Notes: generated from the sequence alone by a model not told the origin. 64,000 nucleotides of DNA from Corynebacterium pseudodiphtheriticum DSM 44287 (GCF_000688415.1 NZ_JIAH01000006.1:248001-312000), one strand, 5' to 3'. Positions 11,359 to 24,409 are shown, numbered from the stretch's first letter. Made by a program: numbers and translations.

Positions 11359-11472
11359 ATGAGTTTGAGACTGCGTGATCTGAGCCTAGAAAACCGCGGC
11401 AAGGCCGGAAGCTCATTCAATCCTGGAGAACTTAGGAATAGTTTTTGCACCGCGAAGAAAGAGACGATTTAG
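11359..11472 (+). CDS. Small ORF (37 aa) upstream of the ABC ATPase, same frame
   Basis: An ORF of 37 codons with a strong binding site (AAGAGGAG at 11346-11353) and an ATG at 11359. It ends with TAG at 11470-11472, one codon before the ATG of the next gene and in the same frame. It starts MSLRLRDLSLENRG and has no recognised domain. It may be a translated leader coupling translation to the ABC gene, or a chance ORF whose good binding site is misleading. Without the TAG it would be an N-terminal extension of the ATPase. Confidence 0.35.
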   Translation: MSLRLRDLSLENRGKAGSSFNPGELRNSFCTAKKETI

Positions 11473-11475
11473 ATT

Positions 11476-12327
11476 ATGACTTCGAACTCCGCACATCTCA
11501 CACCTGAAACTAGCGAAGACTTGTTGATCGATTTCCGACAAGTCGGATTACGCCGCGGTGGAAATCGTTTGGTTGGACCTGTCGACTGGCAGGTCGAGCT
11601 GGATGAGCGCTGGGTAATTATTGGTCCCAATGGGGCCGGTAAAACTTCATTGGTTCGTATGGCTTCAGCCGAAGAATTTCCCTCGGAAGGTACTGCTTTC
11701 GTGATGGGGCAGAGATTTGGGGCTGCCGATATGCGTGACGTACGAGCGATGGTCGGAATTTCTTCCGCGGCTCTCGCCAACCGTATTCCTGCTGGTGAAC
11801 GTGTAGACGACTTAGTGGTTTCTGCTGGTTATGCGGTGCTAGGCCGTTGGCGGGAAGACTACGAATCACTGGATTTTGAACGAGCCTACGATACCCTGGA
11901 GCAGGTTGGTGCTTTTCACCTTATGGAGCGCACTTGGGGAACGCTGTCGGAGGGCGAACGAAAAAGAGTTTTGCTGGCTCGCGCTTTGATGACGGATCCA
12001 GAACTGTTGATTTTGGATGAACCATCTGCAGGTATGGATCTAGGGGGACGAGAGGATCTGGTTGGGTATCTGGGTGAGCTCGCGTTGGATCCTGATGCAC
12101 CAGCAATCGTGATGATTACCCATCATGTGGAAGAGATCCCGGAAGGTTTCACTCACGCCATGCTGCTGGACGAAGGCGAAGTCGTGGCACAAGGTTTGCT
12201 GGATGATGTTTTGACTTCAGAAAACCTCACGAAAGCCTTCCATCAACCGATTCAGGTGGATCGGTTGGGATCACGCTTTTTTGCTCGGCGTACGAGTCGG
12301 GGCCGTGGTTCGCACCGCGCCGGATAG
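11476..12327 (+). CDS. ABC transporter ATP-binding protein (stand-alone)
   Basis: A single nucleotide-binding domain of 283 residues. Walker A is GPNGAGKTS (about 52-60), the signature is LSEGERKR (about 157-164), Walker B is LLILDEPSAG (about 178-187), and the switch histidine is in MITHHVEE. No permease gene is next to it, so either its partner is elsewhere or it has a soluble role. A homologue in the same gene order sits next to a Nudix gene in Mycobacterium (Rv3041c/Rv3040c). The C-terminus is basic and Arg/Gly-rich. Confidence 0.88.
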   Translation: MTSNSAHLTPETSEDLLIDFRQVGLRRGGNRLVGPVDWQVELDERWVIIGPNGAGKTSLVRMASAEEFPSEGTAFVMGQRFGAADMRDVRAMVGISSAALANRIPAGERVDDLVVSAGYAVLGRWREDYESLDFERAYDTLEQVGAFHLMERTWGTLSEGERKRVLLARALMTDPELLILDEPSAGMDLGGREDLVGYLGELALDPDAPAIVMITHHVEEIPEGFTHAMLLDEGEVVAQGLLDDVLTSENLTKAFHQPIQVDRLGSRFFARRTSRGRGSHRAG

Positions 12328-12343
12328 GTCGGTTGAGGTTTTC

Positions 12344-13225
12344 ATGCCAGATTTTTCGACGCATACGCAATTTCACTGTCAGCATCATAGCGATCAAATA
12401 GATGCGATTGATCCGGCGGAAATGACTGGTTACCGGGGGGCTCGGTTGGCGGCCACCGTCTTGTTGGTCCGCGATGGTGTGCAAGGTCTTGAAGTTTTCG
12501 CTCAAGAGCGGGTGTCGACCATGCGCAATTTTCCGGGAATTACTGTGTTTCCTGGCGGCGGGGTTGATCATCGCGATTTCCCGGCTCGATCGTGGGACTC
12601 TGGTGAACATTGGTGCGGGCCATCGGCAGTTTCGCTGGCGCGCAGAATGGAAACCAATAAGTATAAAGCCCACGCGTTGGTGTTTGCTGCAGTCCGAGAA
12701 CTTTTCGAAGAAGCAGGCGCGCTATTGGCGGTACATGGCGACGGTGCACCAATTGCGAACGTGGCTCCATATGATTATGCGCGTCGCAGCTTGGAATCGC
12801 ATGAGATCGCGCTATCTGATCTCATGCACAAACATGATTTGAAGGTTCGCTCGGATTTGTTGCGTCCGTGGGCCCGGTGGGTCGGAAAATCTGATCGTAC
12901 GCATCTGTGGTTCGATACTTTTTCTTTTGTTGCCCGTGTTCCTGATGGTCAGCGCCCGGCTCCTGATCCGGGCGGCGAAGCGGAAGACGCGAATTGGTTT
13001 TCCCCGCAGCTGCTTCTCGACGGTTGGCGAGCAGGGTTAGTTCGGTTTGTTTTGCCTACATGGGCGCAGTTACAAAAACTAGCCGGGTGTAAGACTGTTG
13101 ATGAGGCGATGCGGTGCGCCGATGAAACGGTGATTCATCCGATTGTTGGTAAATGTTGGGAAGATCCTGCGTATCGAGAATTTTTGGAGTTTCAACCGGA
13201 AGATCGGATTGGGAAAATGCCATAA
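12344..13225 (+). CDS. Nudix hydrolase
   Basis: A 293-residue Nudix-fold protein. The helix of the Nudix box is seen as REL-F-EEAG (in AAVRELFEEAGALL), with glutamates for metal binding. Its GGG half (FPGGGVD) lies about 45 residues earlier, so there is an insertion as in NUDT7/NUDT19-like CoA diphosphatases. ATG at 12344 is chosen because the longer frame from 12281 overlaps the ABC gene. It follows that gene by 16 bases, with GAGG as a weak binding site. The substrate cannot be told from the sequence. Confidence 0.85.
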   Translation: MPDFSTHTQFHCQHHSDQIDAIDPAEMTGYRGARLAATVLLVRDGVQGLEVFAQERVSTMRNFPGITVFPGGGVDHRDFPARSWDSGEHWCGPSAVSLARRMETNKYKAHALVFAAVRELFEEAGALLAVHGDGAPIANVAPYDYARRSLESHEIALSDLMHKHDLKVRSDLLRPWARWVGKSDRTHLWFDTFSFVARVPDGQRPAPDPGGEAEDANWFSPQLLLDGWRAGLVRFVLPTWAQLQKLAGCKTVDEAMRCADETVIHPIVGKCWEDPAYREFLEFQPEDRIGKMP

Positions 13226-13248
13226 TCTTAGCTATCTAATTCAACGGT

Positions 13249-13269
13249 CGGTCTATTTTAACTAGACCG
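13249..13269 (+). terminator. Hairpin after the Nudix gene, possible tail-less terminator
   Basis: CGGTCTA (13249-13255) and TAGACCG (13263-13269) form a perfect 7 bp stem with a 7-base loop 24 bases after the stop. No T run follows, so it would be a weak or factor-assisted terminator at best. Confidence 0.3.
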
Positions 13270-13333
13270 AGTGGTACAGTTGTTTGCGGTAGGTCGCCTA
13301 TCGCATGTAACGAGCAGGTGCAGCGCACCGTTG

Positions 13334-13339
13334 TATGAT
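13334..13339 (+). promoter_or_regulatory. Candidate -10 element of the etfBA operon
   Basis: TATGAT preceded by TTG forms a near-consensus extended -10 element. The -35 region is not clear. A start near 13346 would leave a leader of about 78 bases before etfB. Confidence 0.4.
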
Positions 13340-13423
13340 GCGCTTCAGAGACCAGACGCGTCTGCATTAATAACGAACCGCACAAACAAATTCTGAACTG
13401 TGAAAGAAAGGCAGGTGGCAATG

Positions 13424-14227
13424 ATGCCAACCATCGTGGTCTTGGTGAAGACCGTGCCGGATACCTGGTCCACCAAGACGTTGCGTGACGACGCACGTTT
13501 GGATCGCGAATCTGTCGACGTCATTATTGATGAGATCAACGAGTTCTCCGTCGAACAGGCCCTTCGGGTTCGCGAAGAGGCAGTGAAACAAGGCTCTGAA
13601 TATCAAGTGATTGCTTTGAGCATGGGGCCGGCTCATCATGAGGACGCTCTTAGAAAAGCGATTGCTATGGGGGTCGACGATGCGGTGCATATCACGGATG
13701 AGGCACTGGCTGGCAGCGATGTTTTGGGCACTGCTTTTGCCCTGCATAGCGCGCTCGAGACCATTGATGATGTGCAGCTTGTGATCGGGGGTAACTATTC
13801 CTCTGACGGTTCTACTGGCACCGTGCCTGGACTTCTAGCAGAATTCCAAGAGATTCCCGCGCTCACTGCTGTGCACTCGCTTTCCGTGGATGGAGATACC
13901 GTATCTGCGGTTCGTGAAGATAACCGGGGCACCTGGCAGCTCGAAGCTAAGCTACCAGCATTAGTGACGGTGACTGATAAAGCTGATAGCCCGCGATTCC
14001 CGAAGTTCAAAGGCTTACGCCAAGCAAAAAAGCATGAGATGAAGACGGTTGATATAGCTGGCATCGGCCTGGATGCCGATATGGTTGGAGCGGCTAACGC
14101 CACCACGAATGTGATCAGCCATAATCAGCGCCCTACGCGCAGCGCTGGTGTAATGATCGATTCCGGAAGCCCGGAAGAACAAGCTCGCAAAATTGCTGAT
14201 TACCTGGCAGAAAACAACCTCATTTAA
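13424..14227 (+). CDS. etfB: Electron transfer flavoprotein beta subunit
   Basis: The beta subunit of the ETF dimer, which binds AMP and, with alpha, carries electrons from acyl-CoA and other dehydrogenases to the respiratory chain. The start MPTIVVLVKTVPDTWS and the ESVDVIIDEINEFSVEQAL stretch are typical. The open frame starts at 13400, but GAAAGGCAGG at 13406-13415 fits ATG 13421 or 13424; 13424 matches relatives (FixA/EtfB). The product is about 267 residues, and etfA follows 27 bases later. Confidence 0.94.
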   Translation: MPTIVVLVKTVPDTWSTKTLRDDARLDRESVDVIIDEINEFSVEQALRVREEAVKQGSEYQVIALSMGPAHHEDALRKAIAMGVDDAVHITDEALAGSDVLGTAFALHSALETIDDVQLVIGGNYSSDGSTGTVPGLLAEFQEIPALTAVHSLSVDGDTVSAVREDNRGTWQLEAKLPALVTVTDKADSPRFPKFKGLRQAKKHEMKTVDIAGIGLDADMVGAANATTNVISHNQRPTRSAGVMIDSGSPEEQARKIADYLAENNLI

Positions 14228-14254
14228 CTTCGCGAACTAGGGAGCAATACTGAT

Positions 14255-15220
14255 ATGGCACACGTATACGTGCTGATAGAACATGAAAACGGGCAACTGA
14301 ATCCGGTTAGTAAGGAATTGATTGCTGCAGCACGGCCTTTGGGGTCGGTGCATGCTGTCGTCGTCAGCGCACCTGGTGGTTGTGAACAACTGCCCGCCGA
14401 GCTTGCCAGTGCCGGAGTGGACAAGATTTATTCTGCGGAGGTTGCGGATTATGAGCAGCGTTTAGTGCTGCCAGAAGTCGATGCGCTGTCTACAGTTGCT
14501 GCGTCGAATCCCGGCCCGATTGTGGTTGCCGCGGGCACGGCGGGTAACGAAATCGTCGGCCGTCTGGGTGCACGTCTGGCGTCTGGAATTCTTAGTGATG
14601 TAGTGGGCATCAATGCTGATGGTACTGCGCAACACAGTATTTTTGGTGGCTCAGTGGATGTTGTTGCGCAAGCAGAGGGTGATTGCCCGTTGTATAGCTT
14701 GCGTCCCGGTGCAGTAGAACCGGAAGCCAATCCCGTGCAAGGGGCAGGCAACCTCGAAAAGATTGTGCTCGGCGGCGCCGCTGAGAATGAAGCACGTGTT
14801 GCTTCCTTTACTCCCGCCGTCAAAGGCGACCGGCCAGATTTGCTGCAAGCGAAAAACGTGGTTGCTGGCGGACGGGGAGTCGGTTCGGCAGAGAATTTCG
14901 CCGACGTTATCGAGCCACTGGCAGACAGCTTGGGTGCGGCCGTAGGCGCCACGCGTGATGCGGTGGATGATGGTATGTACGCTCCTGCACACCAGATTGG
15001 ACAAACCGGTGTGACCGTCAGCCCGAAGCTGTATATCGGTCTCGGAATTTCTGGTGCAATCCAACATCTAGCAGGTATGCAGACTGCAGAACACATCATC
15101 GTCGTCAACCAGGATGCGGATGAGCCGTTTTTCGCCGTCGCAGATCTGGGTGTAGTGGGCGATTTGCATGAGATAGCGCCCGCCCTAACTGCGGAGCTAC
15201 GAGCACGAGCACAGAGCTAG
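14255..15220 (+). CDS. etfA: Electron transfer flavoprotein alpha subunit
   Basis: The FAD-binding alpha subunit, 321 residues. The C-terminal FAD domain is clear: GGRGVGSAENF (about 204-214) and the long signature with GQTGVTVSPKLYIGLGISG (about 248-266), followed by QHLAGM and NQDADEPFF. AGGGAG upstream of ATG 14255 is the binding site. With etfB it forms one transcription unit. In actinobacteria this ETF is not tied to nitrogen fixation although it is often called FixAB. Confidence 0.96.
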   Translation: MAHVYVLIEHENGQLNPVSKELIAAARPLGSVHAVVVSAPGGCEQLPAELASAGVDKIYSAEVADYEQRLVLPEVDALSTVAASNPGPIVVAAGTAGNEIVGRLGARLASGILSDVVGINADGTAQHSIFGGSVDVVAQAEGDCPLYSLRPGAVEPEANPVQGAGNLEKIVLGGAAENEARVASFTPAVKGDRPDLLQAKNVVAGGRGVGSAENFADVIEPLADSLGAAVGATRDAVDDGMYAPAHQIGQTGVTVSPKLYIGLGISGAIQHLAGMQTAEHIIVVNQDADEPFFAVADLGVVGDLHEIAPALTAELRARAQS

Positions 15221-15293
15221 GTTCAGCGAGGACGCACTGGCGCCGTGGGCAGGGCCTCGTGGCGCCATGGAATAGGGAAGTAGAGTGGAGTCT

Positions 15294-16415
15294 ATGACTT
15301 ACCTTGATCACGCTGCCACTACTCCTATGCGCCAGTCGGCGATTGACGCGTGGGTGCACGCAGCCGGTGAACTGAACCCAAACGGGCAATACGCTGCGGG
15401 TAGGAAAGCGCGTAGTGTTCTGGATTCCGCACGCGAGTCCGTTGCGGAGCTATTGGGGTGTGAACCGATTGAGGTGATTTTTACCGCCTCTGGTACCGAA
15501 GCCGACAATATTGCTCTGCAGGGTTTATACGCCGCTAGCGAATCGAGGCGGATTATCCTCCCGCCTTCGGAGCATTCTGCTATCCGTGACGTAGCCAACG
15601 CGTTGGCTAGCCAGGGGGCAGAGATTGTGGATCTTCCTGTCGACGGGGCGGCCCGTGTATGTGATCTTTCTGCTCTCGACACCCAAGCGGCTGTAGCCGC
15701 TTGTATGTATGCGAACAATGAGATCGGTACCATTCAGCCGATCCCCGAAATTGCTGAACGTGCAGCAGCAGCCGGGACTCCCTTGCACGTGGATGCAGTG
15801 CAAGCCGTCGGCAAGCTTCCGATTCATTTCCATGAATTACAGGCGACTACCTTGGCGGCTAGCGCACATAAATTTGGTGGGCCACGGGGCGCTGGTTTGT
15901 TGTTAGCGAAACGTACCCCGGCGCCGAAACCGGTCTACTTGGGTGGCGGACAAGAACGTGGAATTCGTCCAGGTACCGTCGATGTCGCTGGTGCAGCGGG
16001 TTTGGCAGCGGCATTGCGGGAATCTTTAGAGGAGCATGAACAACAACGTGTGCGCCTGGCGCAGTTACGAGATAAACTGCGTTCCTTTATCACCACGCAT
16101 ATCGATGATGTAGTTGTTAACACGGTAGAGCCAGCTTTACCGACGCATCTCCACGTCTCTTTCTTAGGCACCGATGGTGATAGTTTGATCATGCTGATGG
16201 ACCGCGCAGGTATTGCGGTTTCCACAGGATCAGCGTGCGCAGCCGGGGTAAATCGTTTCAGTCATGTGCTTGAAGCCATGGAAACTGACGAGGCGCGTGC
16301 GCGTGGTGCATTGCGATTTAGTCTTGGGTACAGCACTACTGAAGAAGATATAGCGGTTGTGTGCCAACAGCTGCCGGATATTATTGCCACCGCCCGAAAA
16401 GTTGCAGGCCTCTAG
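15294..16415 (+). CDS. Cysteine desulfurase (NifS/IscS family)
   Basis: A PLP enzyme that takes sulfur from cysteine and passes it on as persulfide. The PLP lysine is in SAHKFGG, and the active-site cysteine is in STGSACAAGV near residue 316. The N-terminal YLDHAATTPM is the family mark. It lies upstream of mnmA, interrupted only by one convergent gene, so it likely feeds tRNA thiolation. A -10-like TAGAGT (15281-15286) 7 bases before ATG 15294 suggests a leaderless transcript; the GTG at 15285 is less likely. Length 373 residues. Confidence 0.93.
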   Translation: MTYLDHAATTPMRQSAIDAWVHAAGELNPNGQYAAGRKARSVLDSARESVAELLGCEPIEVIFTASGTEADNIALQGLYAASESRRIILPPSEHSAIRDVANALASQGAEIVDLPVDGAARVCDLSALDTQAAVAACMYANNEIGTIQPIPEIAERAAAAGTPLHVDAVQAVGKLPIHFHELQATTLAASAHKFGGPRGAGLLLAKRTPAPKPVYLGGGQERGIRPGTVDVAGAAGLAAALRESLEEHEQQRVRLAQLRDKLRSFITTHIDDVVVNTVEPALPTHLHVSFLGTDGDSLIMLMDRAGIAVSTGSACAAGVNRFSHVLEAMETDEARARGALRFSLGYSTTEEDIAVVCQQLPDIIATARKVAGL

Positions 16416-16425
16416 CCCTGGTCTG

Positions 16426-17265
16426 CTATTCCTGAGCCCACTGTTGTGTCTGTGCGGCATCAAGATATTTTGCGGGCATGGCACCTCGAAGTAGCGCACT
16501 GCGCATTTGATCGTAAATAGGAGTTCCCGCCTGCGGTAGCTCAGAATCGGACGCCAGGAGTACTATGTTTCCGCCACTGCGGCCTTGCAGCGTACCCGCA
16601 TCGCTTATCAGCGCTACTTGGCGGAAAAACCTGTCTAAACCGGAAACTTCTTCTTGTACTTCGGCGGCGCCGTGGCGTGCACCGCAGTTAGCAACAAAAA
16701 GGCCGCCAGGTATTAATGCTTGATGCGCATGCTGGTAAAACTCTGTGCTTGTGAGCGAGCGCGGGGTGGTATCGCCAGAGAACACATCGCGAATGATGAT
16801 GTCTCGGCTGGCTGGGCGAAAATTGGCAGTGGCCTCAGCTGCCTCGCCAGGGCGAATTTTTACAGTTGGGGCGCGTGGTATATCGAACCAATTGCGTACC
16901 TGTTCACCTAAGCTGGTGTCGAGTTCCACGACGGTGTGGCGAGTTTTTGGCCAACGCCACGCTAGGTAGCGGGCCATGGAACAGCCTGCGCCGCCCAGGT
17001 GTGTGATTCGTAGCCGGCCTGTATCCCAGCTGTGTGCGCGTACGAATTCTTCTATGCTGGCTGCAAACCAGCGCATATACGCAAAATCCAAATAGTCTGG
17101 TTCGCCGAGCAGTACGTGCGAGCTGGGAACGCCGTTGACATAAAGGTAGTAGCCGTTGTCGTGGAATGAATCAGGCTTGATCTCCGCATACCCTGTGCTG
17201 ATCTCATATCGTCCGATGATTGATGAAGCTGTTTGCGCTTGGTTTCTTGCCCGTTTGCGTCCCAT
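16426..17265 (-). CDS. Spermidine synthase-like SAM-dependent protein
   Basis: A 279-residue protein with the fold of polyamine synthases and class I methyltransferases. Motif I is ITHLGGAGCSMARYLA (about 87-102), followed by an acidic strand end in TVVELD (about 114-119). IIIRDVFSGDTTP corresponds to the active-site strand. Many actinobacterial members lack real spermidine synthase activity, and no SpeD or putrescine genes are nearby, so the substrate is unknown. It faces the cysteine desulfurase tail to tail with a 10-base gap. Confidence 0.8.
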   Translation of the reverse strand: MGRKRARNQAQTASSIIGRYEISTGYAEIKPDSFHDNGYYLYVNGVPSSHVLLGEPDYLDFAYMRWFAASIEEFVRAHSWDTGRLRITHLGGAGCSMARYLAWRWPKTRHTVVELDTSLGEQVRNWFDIPRAPTVKIRPGEAAEATANFRPASRDIIIRDVFSGDTTPRSLTSTEFYQHAHQALIPGGLFVANCGARHGAAEVQEEVSGLDRFFRQVALISDAGTLQGRSGGNIVLLASDSELPQAGTPIYDQMRSALLRGAMPAKYLDAAQTQQWAQE

Positions 17266-17367
17266 AGCGTGTCATTCTACGGGGCTTGCCGACGGATTTT
17301 GCAGGTAGATCTCGTCTCTGGTGAAGGCTGAAAGCATGGCTTTGACACTGGGCTTAAACTATGAGGC

Positions 17368-18459
17368 ATGCGAGTATTGGTTGCAATGTCCGGCGGCGTC
17401 GATTCATCAGTGGCAGCTGCACGCGCGGTAGAAGCTGGCCACGATGTGGTTGGCGTGCATTTGGCTCTGCACCAAGATGCACAGCAAACCAGGGAAAAAG
17501 CGCGTGGTTGTTGCTCGTTGGAAGACGCCGCCGATGCCCGTCGCATTTGCGACAAGCTGGGTATCCCGTACTATGTTTGGGATTTTTCTGAGCGCTTTAA
17601 AGAAGAAGTCATTGATGATTTCGTTGATTCTTATGCGATCGGGGAAACCCCGAACCCGTGTCTGCGCTGCAATGAGAAGATTAAATTCCGTGCGTTGCTG
17701 GAAAAAGGCATGGCTCTGGGCTTTGATGCCGTCGCTACCGGGCATTATGCCACCATTGACGATGAAGGTTATATGCGTCGGTCACCGGACCAAAATAAAG
17801 ACCAGTCGTACGTGCTTGGGGTGATTAGCGCTGATGAGCTAGCCCATTGCATGTTCCCGGTTGGCGATACACCGAAGCCGCAGATTCGGGAAGAAGCAGC
17901 TCGCTATGGTTTTTCTACAGCTGCGAAGCCCGATTCTTATGATATTTGTTTTATCCCGGATGGGCGGACCCAAGCATTCTTGGGTCGTTCGATTGGCATG
18001 CGCCCAGGCATGATCGTCGATAAGAATTCCGGAGAAAAGCTGAAAGAGCACGACGGGGCGTGGAATTATACGATTGGCCAGCGCAAGGGGCTGGATATTA
18101 AAACCCCCGCAGCGGATGGTCGTCCGCGCTATGTCACTGATATCGACGCCAACACTGGAACTGTGACTGTGGGCTCGCGTGAAGACTTACGCATCCAGAC
18201 TATCGGTGCCGACCGACTGAAATATCTGCATCCGGCGATGGAGGGCGAGCTGAATTGTTTGGTGCAGGTGCGTGCGCACGGCTCTGTGGTGCCGTGTCGT
18301 GCGGTGGTGGATCGTGAAGCTGACTCGATGCATTTGGACTTGCAAGAACCGCTTTCAGGCGTAGCACGCGGCCAGGCAGCTGTGTTGTATATGCCAACCG
18401 ATGATGGTTTGGGCGATATTGTGCTGGGCTCTGGAACTATCTGTTCTACAGGTTCTTAG
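17368..18459 (+). CDS. mnmA: tRNA-specific 2-thiouridylase
   Basis: MnmA thiolates U34 of tRNA-Lys, -Glu and -Gln. The ATP-binding loop is [13 protein letters not shown] (about 5-17). The two catalytic cysteines are seen in NPCLRC (near residue 94) and YDICFIPDG (near residue 194). The length of 363 residues is standard. ATG 17368 is preceded by TAAACT (17355-17360) with 7 bases between, a -10-like pattern for leaderless mRNA. The cysteine desulfurase gene just upstream probably provides the sulfur. Confidence 0.97.
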   Translation: MRVLVAMSGGVDSSVAAARAVEAGHDVVGVHLALHQDAQQTREKARGCCSLEDAADARRICDKLGIPYYVWDFSERFKEEVIDDFVDSYAIGETPNPCLRCNEKIKFRALLEKGMALGFDAVATGHYATIDDEGYMRRSPDQNKDQSYVLGVISADELAHCMFPVGDTPKPQIREEAARYGFSTAAKPDSYDICFIPDGRTQAFLGRSIGMRPGMIVDKNSGEKLKEHDGAWNYTIGQRKGLDIKTPAADGRPRYVTDIDANTGTVTVGSREDLRIQTIGADRLKYLHPAMEGELNCLVQVRAHGSVVPCRAVVDREADSMHLDLQEPLSGVARGQAAVLYMPTDDGLGDIVLGSGTICSTGS

Positions 18460-18479
18460 GGCTAGGGCTGACGAGCCGG

Positions 18480-19589
18480 ATGGAGTTTCGAACGTTGCAA
18501 TCAGCGGAGGCACAGCACCAACCTGGAGAGCAAGAACAAGCGGCAAAACTTTTCCCGGGTTCACTAGCGCTTGGTCCGCTGGCCGGCACTTCGATGGCGG
18601 CAGCCGGGGACATGGTTATCAGTGAATTTGGTGACCAGTTACACTTGCCGCATTTGCCGCAACGCGGATTGGGATCCGACGCAGTTGGTTATAGCGCTGC
18701 GCTGCTGGAATCATTAAGTGTTGATCGCGGAGCTCGTAGTTGGCAGCTGAGCGCCCGCCCACAACGGTGGTCTTGGTTCTTAAAAGATCTCCGCGAGCGT
18801 GACATTGATGTGCTCGAAGAAACCTGGCAGCACGCAGGACAGGAGATCAAATTACAGGTCATGGGTCCGGTGAGCTTGGCAAGCCAGATCGAGCTTGCCG
18901 ACGGCCATCGTGTGCTTAGTGACCGTTCGGCGTTATTCGATCTTGCTGATGCTCTGGCTGTGGGGATTGCGAATTTCCGTGCCGATGTGACTCGGCGTTT
19001 TTCTGCCACGACCGTGCTGCAAATTGACGAACCATACCTAGCCCAGTGCGTGCGCGGCGAAATTCGGGGTGCGACGGACTACCACAAAATTGCCCCGCTG
19101 GACCCAGATGATTTCGCAGCTTTGTTGGCACGTTGTTCCGAAGGGCCAGTTGAATATCTCAATGTTTCGGAGACAGATCACGACGCGTTACATCAGGTGA
19201 TTGCTGATGCGGTTGCTGACAATAAGCAGCAAGCAAGCGTCAGCAATAGTGGCGGAGTACGGGAAATCATCATTGATCAACACCAGTTAACTGGCACTGC
19301 GAAACTTGATCAGCTCGCCGAGTTGATTGATGCCGGGGTACGGGTTGGTTTGGCTTGCGTGCCTCCAGATCTGATCTGGGATGATCGGGGAGAAAATCCC
19401 CGCCGCCTTGCCGTGCGGATTGCCCGCTTGCTCGACACTCTCGGCATCGAGCGGCTGGCGGGTTCCCGATTGATTGATATTTGCCCGCAACCGGGGATAC
19501 CCGGAAAGACCATCTTGGATTGTGCTCGCACTTACCGGCTTAGCAGGGAGGTAGCGCGCATGCTGGCCGAGGATATCGGAGACCTCTAA
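18480..19589 (+). CDS. Methionine synthase II (MetE C-terminal)-like protein
   Basis: A 369-residue protein resembling the C-terminal half of cobalamin-independent methionine synthase. The N-terminus has a glycine/threonine motif (PLAGTSMAAA) and the HLPHLPQRGLG loop typical of the Rv3015c-like actinobacterial branch. QIDEP is the usual substrate-side motif. A full zinc site is not obvious, and the N-terminal half of MetE is absent, so methyl transfer to homocysteine is not certain. It sits 20 bases after mnmA, as in mycobacteria. Confidence 0.8.
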   Translation: MEFRTLQSAEAQHQPGEQEQAAKLFPGSLALGPLAGTSMAAAGDMVISEFGDQLHLPHLPQRGLGSDAVGYSAALLESLSVDRGARSWQLSARPQRWSWFLKDLRERDIDVLEETWQHAGQEIKLQVMGPVSLASQIELADGHRVLSDRSALFDLADALAVGIANFRADVTRRFSATTVLQIDEPYLAQCVRGEIRGATDYHKIAPLDPDDFAALLARCSEGPVEYLNVSETDHDALHQVIADAVADNKQQASVSNSGGVREIIIDQHQLTGTAKLDQLAELIDAGVRVGLACVPPDLIWDDRGENPRRLAVRIARLLDTLGIERLAGSRLIDICPQPGIPGKTILDCARTYRLSREVARMLAEDIGDL

Positions 19590-19861
19590 CTGGAAACCTT
19601 GCGGTTATGGCTTTCCAGCATGTAATAAACGATGAGCGTTACCGATGCGGCCATGAGCACGGCTAAACCCCACCAGACCCAAATGGGAACCAAGGAGTTC
19701 CAGGCGACGACGTAGGCAATGAACATCGTTAGCCCGATATTCACCAATAAGTTGATGATTTGGATCGATAAGGAGCCCTTTTTCTCCCGCGCTTTCCACG
19801 CGGCAAATCCCCAGTTGAAAATCAACAAGAATACCAGGACGAGGTTGATGATTGCGTTCAT
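19586..19861 (-). CDS. Small membrane protein (SCO4848-like size), unknown function
   Basis: A 91-residue protein with about three hydrophobic helices (about 3-18, 33-53 and 57-80). No family is recognised with confidence. Its ATG overlaps the stop of the upstream serine hydrolase gene in the sequence TAATG, so the two are translationally coupled. It also overlaps the end of the MetE-like gene on the other strand by 4 bases. Confidence 0.75.
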   Translation of the reverse strand: MNAIINLVLVFLLIFNWGFAAWKAREKKGSLSIQIINLLVNIGLTMFIAYVVAWNSLVPIWVWWGLAVLMAASVTLIVYYMLESHNRKVSS

Positions 19862-20874
19862 TACCGTACTTCCTCTCCTGCTAGCTGCAATCCAATTTGT
19901 TCTACACCACGCGGGGTATTGCCTGCGACGAAGGCAGCTCGTGCAGTCTCAGGCGCGACGACCAGCATGGCAGAATAGCCGCCAGTTTGTCCGTTGTGCC
20001 AACCTGCGCCGCTGTCTTTGTCGTCTGTAGAAACGGTTGGAGCCCAACCGTAATCGGGCAGGCCTTGTTCTAAGAGATATTCCGCAAATTTCGCCATATC
20101 AGCAGCGGTGGAGCGCACCATGCCCGCAGGTGCATAACCTTCCGTCACCCAGGGCTGAGCATGCCGCCCGTTGTTGAGTAGGCCTGCCGGTTGATCGTCG
20201 GGAAGCGGTTGGCTAGCCACGTAGGTATCGTGCATGCCTAACGGCCGGAAAAGTACGTCGTTAAGCATTTCTTCGTAGGTGGTGCCGGCATTTTCTGCTA
20301 GCGCCCAGCCGAGCAATGCGAAACCCAGGTTGGAATATTGTTCTTCACCACGGTTTTCCAATTCTTCGATGTCATTGGCAGCGGCAAAAATGTCGTCACG
20401 CCCAATGCCTTCGTATGGGTTGGTGCCCAGCACGGAAAAGCCCAAGTTTGAAGCGAAATTGACTCCCGCCATCCGGGGTAATCCGCCGGTGTGGTTGACG
20501 GCTTCTTCCAGTGTGACCGAGGCGACTGGTTCGTGTAGTTCGTCGATTAACTCGCCTAGGGTGGTGTCTAACTCCACCTCTTTGTTCTTGATTTCGTGGC
20601 GCAGAAGCTCGGCTGTCATCATCTTCGTGACTGAGCCGATTTCGACCTCAGTTTCGCTATCGGCACCCCAACCAGCGTATTCTGTCACGCCATCGTCGAT
20701 AGTCAATGCGGTGAGCTGATTATGTCCGGGAACGGCTAATTCGGCTAGTTCAGCAGCCAGTCGTTTATTGCCGGTTGCTTGGTCTGCGAGCGCAATGCGT
20801 TGTGGACCCAGGGCAATGGCACCAAACAGCACCGCTACACCGGCAATGAGTGCGGTTGCGAGTGACTTTTTCAT
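19861..20874 (-). CDS. Secreted serine hydrolase of the beta-lactamase/DD-peptidase family
   Basis: A 337-residue protein with an N-terminal signal segment (about 1-30). The class C beta-lactamase-like motifs are S-V-T-K (in EIGSVTKMM, near 84-87), Y-S-N (in EQYSNLGFALLG) and H-N-G (in GWHNGQTGG). This set occurs in DD-carboxypeptidases, esterases and EstB-like enzymes, so a true beta-lactamase activity cannot be inferred. It probably acts outside the membrane. The small membrane protein downstream is coupled to it. Confidence 0.87.
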   Translation of the reverse strand: MKKSLATALIAGVAVLFGAIALGPQRIALADQATGNKRLAAELAELAVPGHNQLTALTIDDGVTEYAGWGADSETEVEIGSVTKMMTAELLRHEIKNKEVELDTTLGELIDELHEPVASVTLEEAVNHTGGLPRMAGVNFASNLGFSVLGTNPYEGIGRDDIFAAANDIEELENRGEEQYSNLGFALLGWALAENAGTTYEEMLNDVLFRPLGMHDTYVASQPLPDDQPAGLLNNGRHAQPWVTEGYAPAGMVRSTAADMAKFAEYLLEQGLPDYGWAPTVSTDDKDSGAGWHNGQTGGYSAMLVVAPETARAAFVAGNTPRGVEQIGLQLAGEEVR

Positions 20875-20890
20875 GCTGCCAATCTTACAA

Positions 20891-24409
<3,519 letters not shown>

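Noticed and set aside
13421-13423. First of two adjacent ATG codons as etfB start
   Set aside because: Both are possible; 13424 was kept because it gives the family-like MPTIVV start.
17342-17360. TTGACA plus TAAACT as a full promoter for mnmA
   Set aside because: The spacer is only 7 bases, so the TTGACA cannot serve as the -35 box of that -10 element.
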